DNA of 26,010 nt from Bacillota bacterium (GTDB lineage: Bacteria; Bacillota; Clostridia; Peptostreptococcales; Anaerovoracaceae): positions 1-26,010 of the forward strand of contig JAEDNK010000005.1 in the NCBI GenBank assembly GCA_016302545.1, written 5' to 3'. Positions 14,748 to 22,933 of this stretch are shown here, piece by piece. Under the pieces are notes generated by a model. The model had not been told where the DNA came from and searched no databases. It was given only the letters and a program-made list of their open reading frames with translations. The translations under genes and the position numbers were made by a program. How positions within the stretch are numbered: position 1 is the first letter of the stretch; each line of letters opens with the position of its first letter.

Positions 14748-15869
14748 ATGAAAAAAATTGCCATATACATCATGAGGCTGGGCCTCAGTATAATATACAG
14801 CTTTTTTAAGCTTTTCCCGACGCGGGATAACAAGGTGCTTTTCTTAAGCAGACAGTCAAACGAGCTGACTCAGGACTTTGAGGACACACAGAAGCTTCTG
14901 CGTGAAAAAAAACCTGATGTTAAAATCGTTACCCTGTGTCACAGACTGGAGGGCGGAGAAAGCGGAGGTCTTACGGCCTTTGCGGTATCAACTCTGAAAA
15001 GCATGTATCATATGGCTACCTCGTCAGTATGTGTGCTGGATGCCTACTGGCCTGCGGTTTCCATACTTCATCATAAAAGGTCACTTACCGTAATACAGAT
15101 GTGGCACGCTTTGGGAAAGATTAAACAGTCTGGACATCAGACCCTGGGCAGAGAGTCGGGCAGAAGTGCCGAGACGGCCCGCCTTATGAAAATGCATGAA
15201 AACTATGACTACATCATAGCCGGAGGCAAGGCATGGAATCCTTACTACTGCCTTTCATTTAACACTACAGAGGACAAGCTGGTGAACTGCGGTCTGCCGA
15301 GGATAGATCATCTGCTGAAAACGGCAGAGTCAAGCAGAGCTGAGGTATTGGAAGCCTATCCGGAATTCCGTGAAAAAACGGTGGTGCTTTATGCGCCTAC
15401 TTTCCGGAGAAACATTGAACTTCACTGGGAGGAGCTGGCCGACAGACTGACTAAAGAGGGAAGCATCGCACTCATAGTCAAGGGACATCCTAACCAGAAG
15501 CTTTCCACGAAAAATACGGCGGTTTATACATGTCCTGAATTCAAGGCTGTAGACCTGCTTTCTACATGCGATTATCTGGTAACGGATTATTCTGCTATCG
15601 CCATCGAAGGTGCAGTGCTGGAAAGGCCTACCTACTACTTCGTATACGACTACGAGGAATACAGAGAGAAAAACGGCATGAACATCGACCTTTTTGAGAT
15701 CATGCCGGGATGTGTTTTCAGAAATGCTGAGGAACTGGCGGAAGCTATCGTCGAGGGTGATTACAATTACAAGGCTCTTGAGGACTACAGAAAGAAATAC
15801 CTGCCGGAGCACCTGGGCACATCCACCGAGCAGATAGTTAAACTGATTACAGATAATATGAGGAAATAA
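14748..15869 (+). CDS. CDP-glycerol glycerophosphotransferase family protein (TagB/TagF-like)
   Basis: This 373-residue GT-B-fold enzyme is predicted to transfer glycerol phosphate (or another polyol phosphate) from a CDP-activated donor to a lipid-linked wall polymer at the inner membrane face. Family motifs: MWHALGKIK (His120), CGLPRID (181-187), VLYAPTFR (213-220), IVKGHPN (His247) and LVTDYSAIAIE (277-287), where the donor phosphate is bound. A hydrophobic, basic N-terminus (MKKIAIYIMRLGLSIIYSFF) may aid membrane binding. The single-domain length resembles the TagB/priming class more than two-domain TagF polymerases, so it may add one or many units. It heads the locus with ATP-grasp, exporter and LCP genes. 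No tagD-type cytidylyltransferase is nearby. Confidence 0.9.
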   Translation: MKKIAIYIMRLGLSIIYSFFKLFPTRDNKVLFLSRQSNELTQDFEDTQKLLREKKPDVKIVTLCHRLEGGESGGLTAFAVSTLKSMYHMATSSVCVLDAYWPAVSILHHKRSLTVIQMWHALGKIKQSGHQTLGRESGRSAETARLMKMHENYDYIIAGGKAWNPYYCLSFNTTEDKLVNCGLPRIDHLLKTAESSRAEVLEAYPEFREKTVVLYAPTFRRNIELHWEELADRLTKEGSIALIVKGHPNQKLSTKNTAVYTCPEFKAVDLLSTCDYLVTDYSAIAIEGAVLERPTYYFVYDYEEYREKNGMNIDLFEIMPGCVFRNAEELAEAIVEGDYNYKALEDYRKKYLPEHLGTSTEQIVKLITDNMRK

Positions 15870-15885
15870 GGAAAAAGGAAATAAA

Positions 15886-16944
15886 ATGGACTTTTTTGAG
15901 ATAGCAAGATGGGCGATAAAAAAAATGAAGCTGTTTCTCCTTTACTGGAGAAGGATAGTTTTTGCAAAGAATCACTTCAAATGCCCATGGTACAAAAAAA
16001 TAAGGGCTAACATCTGCGGAGGATTTCTTGCAGACCAGTGGATGCTCTACGACTTTGACCACAACGAAAAAAGCGAGTACCTTTCCGAATTCGACTGGTA
16101 TCGTTCAAGATACATCAACGAGCCTTTTGATTTCGTCTGCAACAACAAGATAGCCTCTGCGGAGATTCTCAAACAGTATGTGAGAGTTCCCGAAAGCTAT
16201 ATGATAAAGAATAAGGGCTTTCTCAGCAGCTTTCAGAGCGTGGCCATGGAATACGAGGATGCGCTGACCCTGCTCAAGGAAAAGGGAAAGATGTTCTTCA
16301 AACCTTACGGCAAGGGCAAGGGCACAGGAGTAGTAATTATGACCTATGATTACGAAAAGGACATGCCTTGCATCGACCTTAAGCCTATGAGCGCAGAGGA
16401 TTTCCTCAGCTACCTTAAGAAGCACGACGACTGGTTCTTAAGCGAAGCCATGGAGCAGCACAGCTACCTTAACAAAATTTACGACAAGACCGTAAACACC
16501 ATCAGATTTATTACACTAAAGGACTCGAAAACCCATCAGTTCAAGGTGTTCTTCGCGGTTCAGAGAATAGGCACCAAGGAGACAATTCCTGTGGACAACG
16601 GCAGCCGGGGAGGGCTGGTGGCAAACATAGATTTGGAGACTGGCGTGCTAAGCGAGGCAAGATGCCTACACAACCGCAATGTGTATAAGGTTCACCCTGA
16701 TTCGGGAGCGCCTATTGAGGGAGTGCAGATTCCCGGCTGGCAGCAGCTTAAAAAAGATATGATAGACCTGGCAAACAAGCTGCCTTATATGCATTTCATC
16801 GCATGGGACATTCTCATAACCGAGGAAGGTCACTGCATCATCGAGGCAAACACATCTTCGGGAGTAAACATCATCCAGCTTTGGGGCGGACAGCGAAACA
16901 AGGAACTGGGCGATTTCTACAGATACCATAAGGTCATCAAATAG
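15886..16944 (+). CDS. Sugar-transfer-associated ATP-grasp protein
   Basis: This 352-residue protein looks like the ATP-grasp family described as sugar-transfer associated (Pfam ATPgrasp_ST), found in surface-polysaccharide loci and predicted to ligate a carboxylate to an amine or similar group. Visible elements: nucleotide lysine in FFKPYGKGKGTG (Lys139 and glycine loop 142-148), VNTIR (203-207), VDNGSRGG (236-243), HPDSGAPIEG (270-279), and the metal-binding IIEANTSSG (Glu320, Asn322). All key positions are kept, so it should be active. It is homologous to the C-terminal half of the 746-residue protein downstream. It may modify the glycerol-phosphate polymer or its sugars, for example with an amino acid; that is inference. 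Start: ATG after GGAAAAAGG. Confidence 0.85.
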   Translation: MDFFEIARWAIKKMKLFLLYWRRIVFAKNHFKCPWYKKIRANICGGFLADQWMLYDFDHNEKSEYLSEFDWYRSRYINEPFDFVCNNKIASAEILKQYVRVPESYMIKNKGFLSSFQSVAMEYEDALTLLKEKGKMFFKPYGKGKGTGVVIMTYDYEKDMPCIDLKPMSAEDFLSYLKKHDDWFLSEAMEQHSYLNKIYDKTVNTIRFITLKDSKTHQFKVFFAVQRIGTKETIPVDNGSRGGLVANIDLETGVLSEARCLHNRNVYKVHPDSGAPIEGVQIPGWQQLKKDMIDLANKLPYMHFIAWDILITEEGHCIIEANTSSGVNIIQLWGGQRNKELGDFYRYHKVIK

Positions 16945-16948
16945 AAAT

Positions 16949-16980
16949 CAGGATTTGCGTAGAAATAACGCAGGATTTGC
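16949..16980 (+). repeat. Short direct repeat before the nucleotidyltransferase gene
   Basis: CAGGATTTGC occurs at 16949-16958 and 16971-16980 with a 22-base period. The gap also contains a weak TGCGT/ACGCA hairpin (16956-16972). It lies between two genes and has no evident function. Confidence 0.6.
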
Positions 16981-16992
16981 AGAGGAAGAATT

Positions 16993-17583
16993 ATGAAATA
17001 TATTATAATGGCTGACGGCAAGGGAACGCGCTGGCAGAACTATAATGACATACCAAAGCATTTTATCGAGATAGACGGAGAAACGCTGCTTGCAAGAACT
17101 GTCAGGCTTCTGAAGCAGGGAGATCCGGACTGCCGGGTTATCATAACCTCTCACGACCCCCGCTACGAGGTTGAAGGTGCAAGGCGTTATGAGCCCCTTA
17201 ACAATCATCTGGAAATCGACCGTTTTACGGAGGAGCTCATTGAGGACAATGTGTGCTTTCTTTACGGAGACACATATTATTCGGAGGAAGCGGCAGCGGC
17301 GATAATAAACACCGAAGCAGAGGACATCCTTTTCTTCGGCAATCAGCGCTCAATAGTAGCGGTGAAGGTGGCCGACGGCAAGCTTTTTAAGAGTCATGTT
17401 GACAGAGTAAGACAGCTTTTTGTCGAGGGTAAAATAGAAAAATGCATCGGATGGCAGGTTTACCAGTCCTTTATGGGACTGCCCTTCGATGAAAAGAAGA
17501 TAGAGTCCAAGTACATCGTTCTGGAGGACGGCACCGAGGATTACAACTCCCCGGAGGACTTTAACAGGAGGACAAAAAAGTAA
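16993..17583 (+). CDS. Small nucleotidyltransferase-like protein (GT-A fold)
   Basis: This 196-residue protein starts with a sugar-1-phosphate/phosphoalcohol nucleotidyltransferase signature: IIMADGKGTRW (4-14), then NDIPKHFIEIDG with the phosphate-binding Lys22, and later FLYGDTYY (Asp93) for metal binding. It is shorter than typical hexose-1-phosphate nucleotidyltransferases (about 230-290 residues), and the C-terminal part is not familiar. It may activate the polyol or head group used by the wall-polymer enzymes as a CDP- or UDP-derivative. It does not carry the HxGH motif of TagD, so it is not a TagD-type glycerol-3-phosphate cytidylyltransferase. GAGGAAG (16982-16988) is the ribosome site. 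The stop overlaps the next ATG (TAATG), indicating coupled translation with the tandem ATP-grasp gene. Confidence 0.72.
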   Translation: MKYIIMADGKGTRWQNYNDIPKHFIEIDGETLLARTVRLLKQGDPDCRVIITSHDPRYEVEGARRYEPLNNHLEIDRFTEELIEDNVCFLYGDTYYSEEAAAAIINTEAEDILFFGNQRSIVAVKVADGKLFKSHVDRVRQLFVEGKIEKCIGWQVYQSFMGLPFDEKKIESKYIVLEDGTEDYNSPEDFNRRTKK

Positions 17584-19823
17584 TGGGAATAAAAAAATTA
17601 GTGGTAAATGCTCTTGCGCTGGGTCCCACATCAAAGGGATTTACCGGCGGAGAGGCAAGACGCTGGGTGAGAGAGGTTTACAGACATAAGACCAGAGACT
17701 ACGGCTTTTCCCGCAAGGAGACCAGTTGGGCCATCAAGAGAGGCTTTATGCCTGAGCAGGTAGCCAGAATGGGTCTCACCGAGGAAAACTACCGCGACTA
17801 TATTTCCGCAAAGGACTATGCCTTTTTGAGACCTTTAAACGGAACATACAGCAAGTGGATTACGGACAAGGTGACTATTCACACTGTTTTCAAGCCTTTC
17901 CGTCAGTATATGCCTGCGCTGTACTATCAGATGAGCAAGCGCTATGACGAAACACAGATTATCCCTCTGTACAACGATGAAGCCGGCGATACATTTGAAG
18001 ATGTCCTTACACTTATCAAGGAAAAGCAGGCTGTCACTGCAGCACCCGCCAACGGAGCTTCTGCCAGCACCATAGCCTTTGAGGAGGGCGGTTTTACCTT
18101 CGACGGCAAAAAAATCAGCGAGGAAAAGCTCAGAAGCAAGCTGCAGGATTACAATGAAACCCTTGTAATCAGGGAAAAGGTTGAAACATCGGATATAGTG
18201 GACAACGGCGTGCTTAACCTTATTATCTTCAATGAGATGGGAGACAATCCCGTTATAGGAGACGCCTTCTTCGTCTTCGACGAGTATGAGACAAAGCCTC
18301 TGATAACGCTGTCAAAGAGAAGGGCCGACAGCCTTGAAGAAGAGGATGTGCTGGATGACAAATTCAGAGATATAAAAGCGGAACCGGTGGATGCCGCTGC
18401 AGGAATGTGGAGAGATAAGAAGGTTCCTCACTGGGATGAGATTACAGAGGTAATTGACAGGATGTGCAGATTCGTGCCGCAGCTTGAGTTCTTCGGTGCG
18501 GAAGTGGTCATCAGCCCTGAGGGATTCTGCATAACAAGGATGGTAAATCATCCGGAATATCCGGCTTGCAAGCCTTTCAGCAAGGAAACTTCAGCTTATC
18601 TGGTAAGAAAAGTAGAGCAGAAGAAGGAAGCCTTTGCAAAGAGCGGTACCCGTATCAGCAGAGGTTTTAAGAAGGTGAAACTTAAGATCAGAGCAGCCTT
18701 TGCGAAGGCCTTTTATCCTGAAGGACTGGTGCCTTACCTTTCCATAAGATGGATACAGGATGTGTGGAAAGACTTCACAACCAACAAGGAGACAACCCTC
18801 AAGCAGAAGCTTTGGGCATACAGACACGGTTTCCTTTCATACAGACTGATTCAGTACGGCATAACCGGGGAAAACTACGGAGAATACATCTCTGACTTTG
18901 AATATAAGTGGCTGAGACACATAAATCCTAAGTACAGAAAGTGGATGGAGGACAAGATTACCGTTAAGTATGTATGCTCCGAATTCAACCGGTTCTTCCC
19001 TGAATATTACTATCACATAATCTGTAAGAACGGTAATAACAAGGTTATTTCCATGATGGACCTGCCGGAAGGTTATACCAACGAGTTTGAAGATATTTTC
19101 AGGCTTGTTCAGGAAAAGGGCGTGCTGGCCCTAAAGCCGGACGAAGGTTCCCATGGTGACGGCTTCTATAAGTTTACCTATGAGGACGGCAAGTACCAGC
19201 TGAACTATAAGGATGCCACCAAACAGCAGGTTCTGGATATACTGGAGGACATCAACAACCAGTACCTTGTTACAGAATATATAAATATGTGCGACGAGCT
19301 GAAAAGGGTGTACGACGGCTCGGTTAATACTGTCAGAATGATAGTATTCAAAAAAGACGGCAAGAACCCTCAGGTGGGCAATGCCTATGTTCGTTTCGGC
19401 TCTAAGAAGACAGGTGCCGTGGACAATGTAGGCGCAGGCGGTATGACTGCGACAATAGATGTGGATACAGGCCGTTTCCACGATGCAAAGATAGTAATGA
19501 GCAATTCCATCGAGGATTGTCCGATTCATCCGGATACGGGCGTTCCTATTGAAGGCTACCTGCCTCACTGGGAGCAGGTTAAAGAGGATGTTCTCGCCGT
19601 TACCAAGTCAATAAAACAGCTGGAATGGTTCGGCGTAGACCTGGCTGTAACAAACGACGGCATTAAATTTCCGGAAATCAACAGATTCCCTGACTATCCG
19701 GCGGTAGAAAAATACACTAAGCCTACCAGAGAATATCTCCTTATGAAACTGGCGGGTAAAAAGAAGATGTTCGGATATGACAAGAAGCCGAACAAGACAC
19801 TGGTTCATCTCCCAAAGAGATAG
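17583..19823 (+). CDS. Tandem sugar-transfer ATP-grasp protein: degenerate N-module fused to intact C-module
   Basis: This 746-residue protein is two copies of the same fold. Each module opens with a matched helical segment (RHKTRDYGFSRKETSWAIKR, 34-53, against TTNKETTLKQKLWAYRHGF, 399-417), then GLTEENYRDYIS against GITGENYGEYIS, and a KWxxDK motif (91-96, 453-458). The C-module keeps the ATP-grasp features: ALKPDEGSHGDG (Lys518), VTEY (Glu565), VNTVR (581-585), VDNVGAGG, HPDTGVPIEG (649-658), and FPEINRFPDYP (Glu698, Asn700). The N-module has lost them: Ala154 at the lysine position, no VNTxR arginine, no HPDTG loop, and RMV (319-321) in place of EIN. The N-half is therefore probably a pseudoenzyme, perhaps for substrate recognition or dimerisation. 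A basic linker lies at about 347-376. The substrate is unknown; a role in decorating the wall polymer is inferred from context. Confidence 0.83.
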   Translation: MGIKKLVVNALALGPTSKGFTGGEARRWVREVYRHKTRDYGFSRKETSWAIKRGFMPEQVARMGLTEENYRDYISAKDYAFLRPLNGTYSKWITDKVTIHTVFKPFRQYMPALYYQMSKRYDETQIIPLYNDEAGDTFEDVLTLIKEKQAVTAAPANGASASTIAFEEGGFTFDGKKISEEKLRSKLQDYNETLVIREKVETSDIVDNGVLNLIIFNEMGDNPVIGDAFFVFDEYETKPLITLSKRRADSLEEEDVLDDKFRDIKAEPVDAAAGMWRDKKVPHWDEITEVIDRMCRFVPQLEFFGAEVVISPEGFCITRMVNHPEYPACKPFSKETSAYLVRKVEQKKEAFAKSGTRISRGFKKVKLKIRAAFAKAFYPEGLVPYLSIRWIQDVWKDFTTNKETTLKQKLWAYRHGFLSYRLIQYGITGENYGEYISDFEYKWLRHINPKYRKWMEDKITVKYVCSEFNRFFPEYYYHIICKNGNNKVISMMDLPEGYTNEFEDIFRLVQEKGVLALKPDEGSHGDGFYKFTYEDGKYQLNYKDATKQQVLDILEDINNQYLVTEYINMCDELKRVYDGSVNTVRMIVFKKDGKNPQVGNAYVRFGSKKTGAVDNVGAGGMTATIDVDTGRFHDAKIVMSNSIEDCPIHPDTGVPIEGYLPHWEQVKEDVLAVTKSIKQLEWFGVDLAVTNDGIKFPEINRFPDYPAVEKYTKPTREYLLMKLAGKKKMFGYDKKPNKTLVHLPKR

Positions 19824-19850
19824 ACCCGGTCAGATGAAAAGAGGTTAATT

Positions 19851-20657
19851 TTGAACACATTTAAAGAAATACTCACCGACCATTTTCAATACAGAAATCA
19901 GCTTGTAAAGCTGGCAAAGGCAGATTTAAAGAAAACCTACAGCGGCTCGGTTCTCGGCTGGAGCTGGGCGCTTATCAGACCGTCAATACTGATATTTGTT
20001 TTCTGGTTTGCCTTTTCAGTGGGACTGAGAAAGGGCGGAGATGTAGACGGTTATCCTTTCTTCCTCTGGCTCATTGCCGGCATGATACCCTGGTTCTATA
20101 TGCGGGATATGATTACAGGCGGTGCAGGCTCTATAAGAAAGTATAAATATCTGGTAACCAAAATAAAGTTTCCTACCTCCACAATTCCAACCTTTGTCAG
20201 CATGGCGCTGATGGTGAGTCATATTGGTCTTGTGGTGGTAATGATACTTATCTACATGGGTTTCGGGTATATGCCTACCGTTTATTATCTGCAGATACCC
20301 TTTTATATGCTGCTTATGTTCCTGTTTTTTACTTCATGGGGACTGTTTGCGGGACTGCTTTCGGCAATAAGCAAGGATTTCCTCAATCTGGTGAAATCTC
20401 TTACGCAGGCGCTGTTCTGGATGTCGGGCATCCTTTACGACGCATCCTCCATAGATAACGAAGTAATAAAGGGAGTCCTGCTTTTTAACCCTGTTACCAT
20501 TATAGCCAACGGTTACAGAAATGTATTCATCAAGCATGTATGGTTCTGGGAAGATTGGCAGCAGCTTGTTAATTTCGCCATCGTTTACATCGTAATGGTG
20601 ATACTGTCTCTATGGGCATACAAGCGGCTTAAAAAGGATATTCCGGACATTCTCTAA
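19851..20657 (+). CDS. ABC-2 type polysaccharide/teichoic acid exporter permease (TagG-like)
   Basis: This 268-residue membrane protein is the permease half of a TagGH/Wzm-type exporter that flips a lipid-linked polymer across the cytoplasmic membrane. The amphipathic start LVKLAKADLKKTYSGSVLGWSW is the family's interface segment, ALIRPSILIFVFWFAFSVGL is the first span, and about six spans are visible. LWLIAGMIPWFYMRDMI and the final VMVILSLWAYKRLKKDIPD are also typical. Translation uses a TTG start, set by GAGG at 19841-19844 (six bases away). The ATPase gene follows after 20 bases. Confidence 0.9.
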   Translation: MNTFKEILTDHFQYRNQLVKLAKADLKKTYSGSVLGWSWALIRPSILIFVFWFAFSVGLRKGGDVDGYPFFLWLIAGMIPWFYMRDMITGGAGSIRKYKYLVTKIKFPTSTIPTFVSMALMVSHIGLVVVMILIYMGFGYMPTVYYLQIPFYMLLMFLFFTSWGLFAGLLSAISKDFLNLVKSLTQALFWMSGILYDASSIDNEVIKGVLLFNPVTIIANGYRNVFIKHVWFWEDWQQLVNFAIVYIVMVILSLWAYKRLKKDIPDIL

Positions 20658-20677
20658 AGGAAAAGGAGAGGCTCCAG

Positions 20678-21451
20678 ATGGGCAATACAGTAATTGAGTT
20701 TAAAAATGTAACGAAGACATATAAGCTTTTTAAAAGCGACAGACAGAGGTTCAAGTCTATTTTTAGCAGAAAAGCTTCATATAAGAAGAAAGTGGCTGTA
20801 AATAATTTGTCATTTAAGATAGAAAAGGGTGAGTCGGTGGCACTGTTCGGAAAGAACGGAGCCGGCAAGTCCACTATTCTGAAGATGATAACCGGTGTGG
20901 CATATCCCACTTCCGGAGAAATTACAGTCAACGGCAGAGTGAGCGCACTGCTGGAGCTTACCGCAGGCTTTGATCCGGAATTTACCGGTCGTGAAAACAT
21001 ATATTTCAGAGGACAGCTTTTCGGAATGAGCAACGCTGAGATCAAGGAACTGGAGCCTGAGATTGTTGATTTTGCTGACCTGAATGACTATATAGATCAG
21101 CCGGTAAGAACTTATTCCAGCGGCATGAAGGCAAGGCTGGGCTTTGCCATAAATGTAAGCATAAAGCCGGAGATACTCATAGTGGACGAGGCGCTTTCCG
21201 TCGGTGACAGCGAATTTAAGAAGAAGTGCCTTGAAAAGATAAATCAGATAGTGGGGGAAAAGGATGTGACCTTCCTTTTCGTGACCCATTCCACCGGAGT
21301 GGCCCAGTCCTTCTGTAAGCGAGGTATGGTCATGAGACAGGGAAAACTTCTTTTTGACAGCAATATTGAAGAGGCCATAGACTTTTACAAGAAAACTCTT
21401 GAAGAAGATGAAGCCAGAAAAAAGAAAGGTAAGGGGATTTTTGAGCAATGA
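20678..21451 (+). CDS. Teichoic acid/polysaccharide exporter ATPase (TagH-like)
   Basis: This 257-residue ABC ATPase pairs with the TagG-like permease. Motifs: Walker A GKNGAGKST (58-66), signature YSSGMKARLGFA (146-157), Walker B ILIVDE (166-171), D-loop LSVGD and switch histidine in FVTHS. The YSSGM signature and the ALLELTAGFDPEFTGRENIY stretch are diagnostic of Wzt/TagH-type polymer exporters. It lacks the C-terminal extension seen in TagH or in carbohydrate-binding Wzt, so chain recognition is probably elsewhere. The ribosome site GGAG (20665-20668) could pair with CTCC (20672-20675) in a tiny hairpin. The stop overlaps the LCP start (ATGA). Confidence 0.92.
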   Translation: MGNTVIEFKNVTKTYKLFKSDRQRFKSIFSRKASYKKKVAVNNLSFKIEKGESVALFGKNGAGKSTILKMITGVAYPTSGEITVNGRVSALLELTAGFDPEFTGRENIYFRGQLFGMSNAEIKELEPEIVDFADLNDYIDQPVRTYSSGMKARLGFAINVSIKPEILIVDEALSVGDSEFKKKCLEKINQIVGEKDVTFLFVTHSTGVAQSFCKRGMVMRQGKLLFDSNIEEAIDFYKKTLEEDEARKKKGKGIFEQ

Positions 21452-22881
21452 GCAGGACAGAAAAAAGGGTAAAGGAAAAGAAAACCTTTAAGAAATGGGT
21501 CCAGGGATTGGAGACATGGAAAAAACTTACTATATTGGCGGTGTGCGTACTTGTTCTCATAATAGCAATCGCATGCGTCGCAGTCTTCGATTACTTTAAC
21601 GGAATCGTTGATGAAATGCACGAGCCGACGCCGGAGAACTATGATCTCTCCCTGGTGGATGTGGACGGATACATAAATATCCTTCTGCTGGGAGTAGACA
21701 GCCGTGACATGAGCAATTTGAAGGGCACCCGAAGCGATATGATAATGATAGCCAGCATAAACAAGGACACCAACGATGTTAAGCTGACATCGGTATATCG
21801 CGACACATATCTGAAGCTTGGGGATACACCGACATACGATAAGATTACTCATGCCTGCGTTTACGGCGGACCGGAGATGACTATAAAGTCTCTCAATCAG
21901 GCTATGGATCTTAACATATCCAACTATGCGATTGTTAACTTCAAGGCGGTTGCCGATTTGGTGGATGCCATAGGCGGAATAACCGTAGATGTGCAGCAGG
22001 GAGAAATCTACCAGCTTAACAAATACACTAAGGCTACTGCCAGGAATATCGGACGGGAAAACTATAATCTGGTTACGGAACCGGGAGTTCAGACCTTAGA
22101 AGGTGTGCAGGCGGTATCCTACGGCAGAATCAGAAAGGGCGTAGGCGACGACTTTAAGAGAACCGAGAGAATGAGGATTGTGGTCTCCAAGGTTTTCGAG
22201 AAAGCAAAGACCATGTCCTTCGGCGAGCTTAAGAAAATAATAGATATGATGGTACCGCAGGTAAAGACCAATCTGAAGATGAACGATATTCTGGCATTGG
22301 GCATCAGACTGCCTCAGTATAACATTTCCACGGGAAGCGGATGGCCGTATAAGTGGAGCACGGGAACCATAAATAAAATCTCATTTGTTTTCCCTGTGAA
22401 TCTTGCAAACAATGCGCTGCTGCTTCACCAGGAGGTATTCGGCCAGACCGATTATGTGCCGTCCTCTACGGTAAACGCCATCAGCAATGAAATCATTGCC
22501 AGGATAGAGGCTGCCCGAGAGGCTAACGAGATCGAAAACGAAAAGGAAGGCGAAAGTCAGGTAGATGAAAATGTAACCGAACCTGAAAATCCGGGCGTTA
22601 CGGATCCAACGGACCCGGGCGCGACAGATCCGACCAATCCTGATGTTACGGATCCGGGAACGACAGATCCGGGCGTTACGGACCCGACAAACCCGGGAAC
22701 GACTGATCCTTCCAATCCGGGAACGACTGATCCTTCCAACCCGGGTGGCGAGACGACAGAACCGACAGACCCGGGAGCTGGAGTGAGCGATCCCACGGTG
22801 ACAAATCCTCCGGCAACAACTGATACCGGAGGCGGAGAGGGCAACTCACAAGGCACCCGCAGCGGGGAAGAAGCGGCGTAA
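21448..22881 (+). CDS. LytR-CpsA-Psr family wall-polymer ligase with Pro/Asp-rich repeat tail
   Basis: This 477-residue protein is predicted to attach the exported polymer from its lipid carrier to peptidoglycan outside the cell. A basic cytoplasmic start is followed by a membrane anchor (about 27-50). The LCP domain begins at YINILLLGVDSRD, with conserved Asp84, Arg86, Arg95, Asp97 and Arg118 (TSVYRDTY) for metal and pyrophosphate binding, plus AIGGITVDV and RIRKGVGDDFKRTERMR. After about residue 370 comes a low-complexity tail of repeated (T)DP(T/S)NPG units, about 95 residues long, ending GEEAA. The tail has no LPxTG motif and probably spans or binds the wall. It is the last gene of the export group and overlaps the ATPase gene by four bases. 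Confidence 0.93.
   Translation: MSRTEKRVKEKKTFKKWVQGLETWKKLTILAVCVLVLIIAIACVAVFDYFNGIVDEMHEPTPENYDLSLVDVDGYINILLLGVDSRDMSNLKGTRSDMIMIASINKDTNDVKLTSVYRDTYLKLGDTPTYDKITHACVYGGPEMTIKSLNQAMDLNISNYAIVNFKAVADLVDAIGGITVDVQQGEIYQLNKYTKATARNIGRENYNLVTEPGVQTLEGVQAVSYGRIRKGVGDDFKRTERMRIVVSKVFEKAKTMSFGELKKIIDMMVPQVKTNLKMNDILALGIRLPQYNISTGSGWPYKWSTGTINKISFVFPVNLANNALLLHQEVFGQTDYVPSSTVNAISNEIIARIEAAREANEIENEKEGESQVDENVTEPENPGVTDPTDPGATDPTNPDVTDPGTTDPGVTDPTNPGTTDPSNPGTTDPSNPGGETTEPTDPGAGVSDPTVTNPPATTDTGGGEGNSQGTRSGEEAA
22690..22737 (+). repeat. Tandem 24-bp coding repeat in the LCP tail
   Basis: Two adjacent 24-bp units (22690-22713 and 22714-22737) differ at one base and encode NPGTTDPS twice. They lie in a wider degenerate array at about 22585-22780 built of GATCCG/GACCCG and CCGGG blocks coding for DP and NPG. 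The number of units may vary between strains. Confidence 0.85.
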
Positions 22882-22933
22882 AAAATAAAAATAAGCAAAT
22901 AAATAGAAAAATTGAAGGAAAAGGTGATTAAAA

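Noticed and set aside
22585..22800. Repeat array that might suggest a CRISPR
   Set aside because: The units are short and degenerate, have no unique spacers, and translate in frame as DP/NPG repeats at the end of the LCP protein.
22882..22933. T-box leader upstream of thrS
   Set aside because: Only 52 AT-rich bases separate the genes. There is no antiterminator-like sequence or terminator hairpin.
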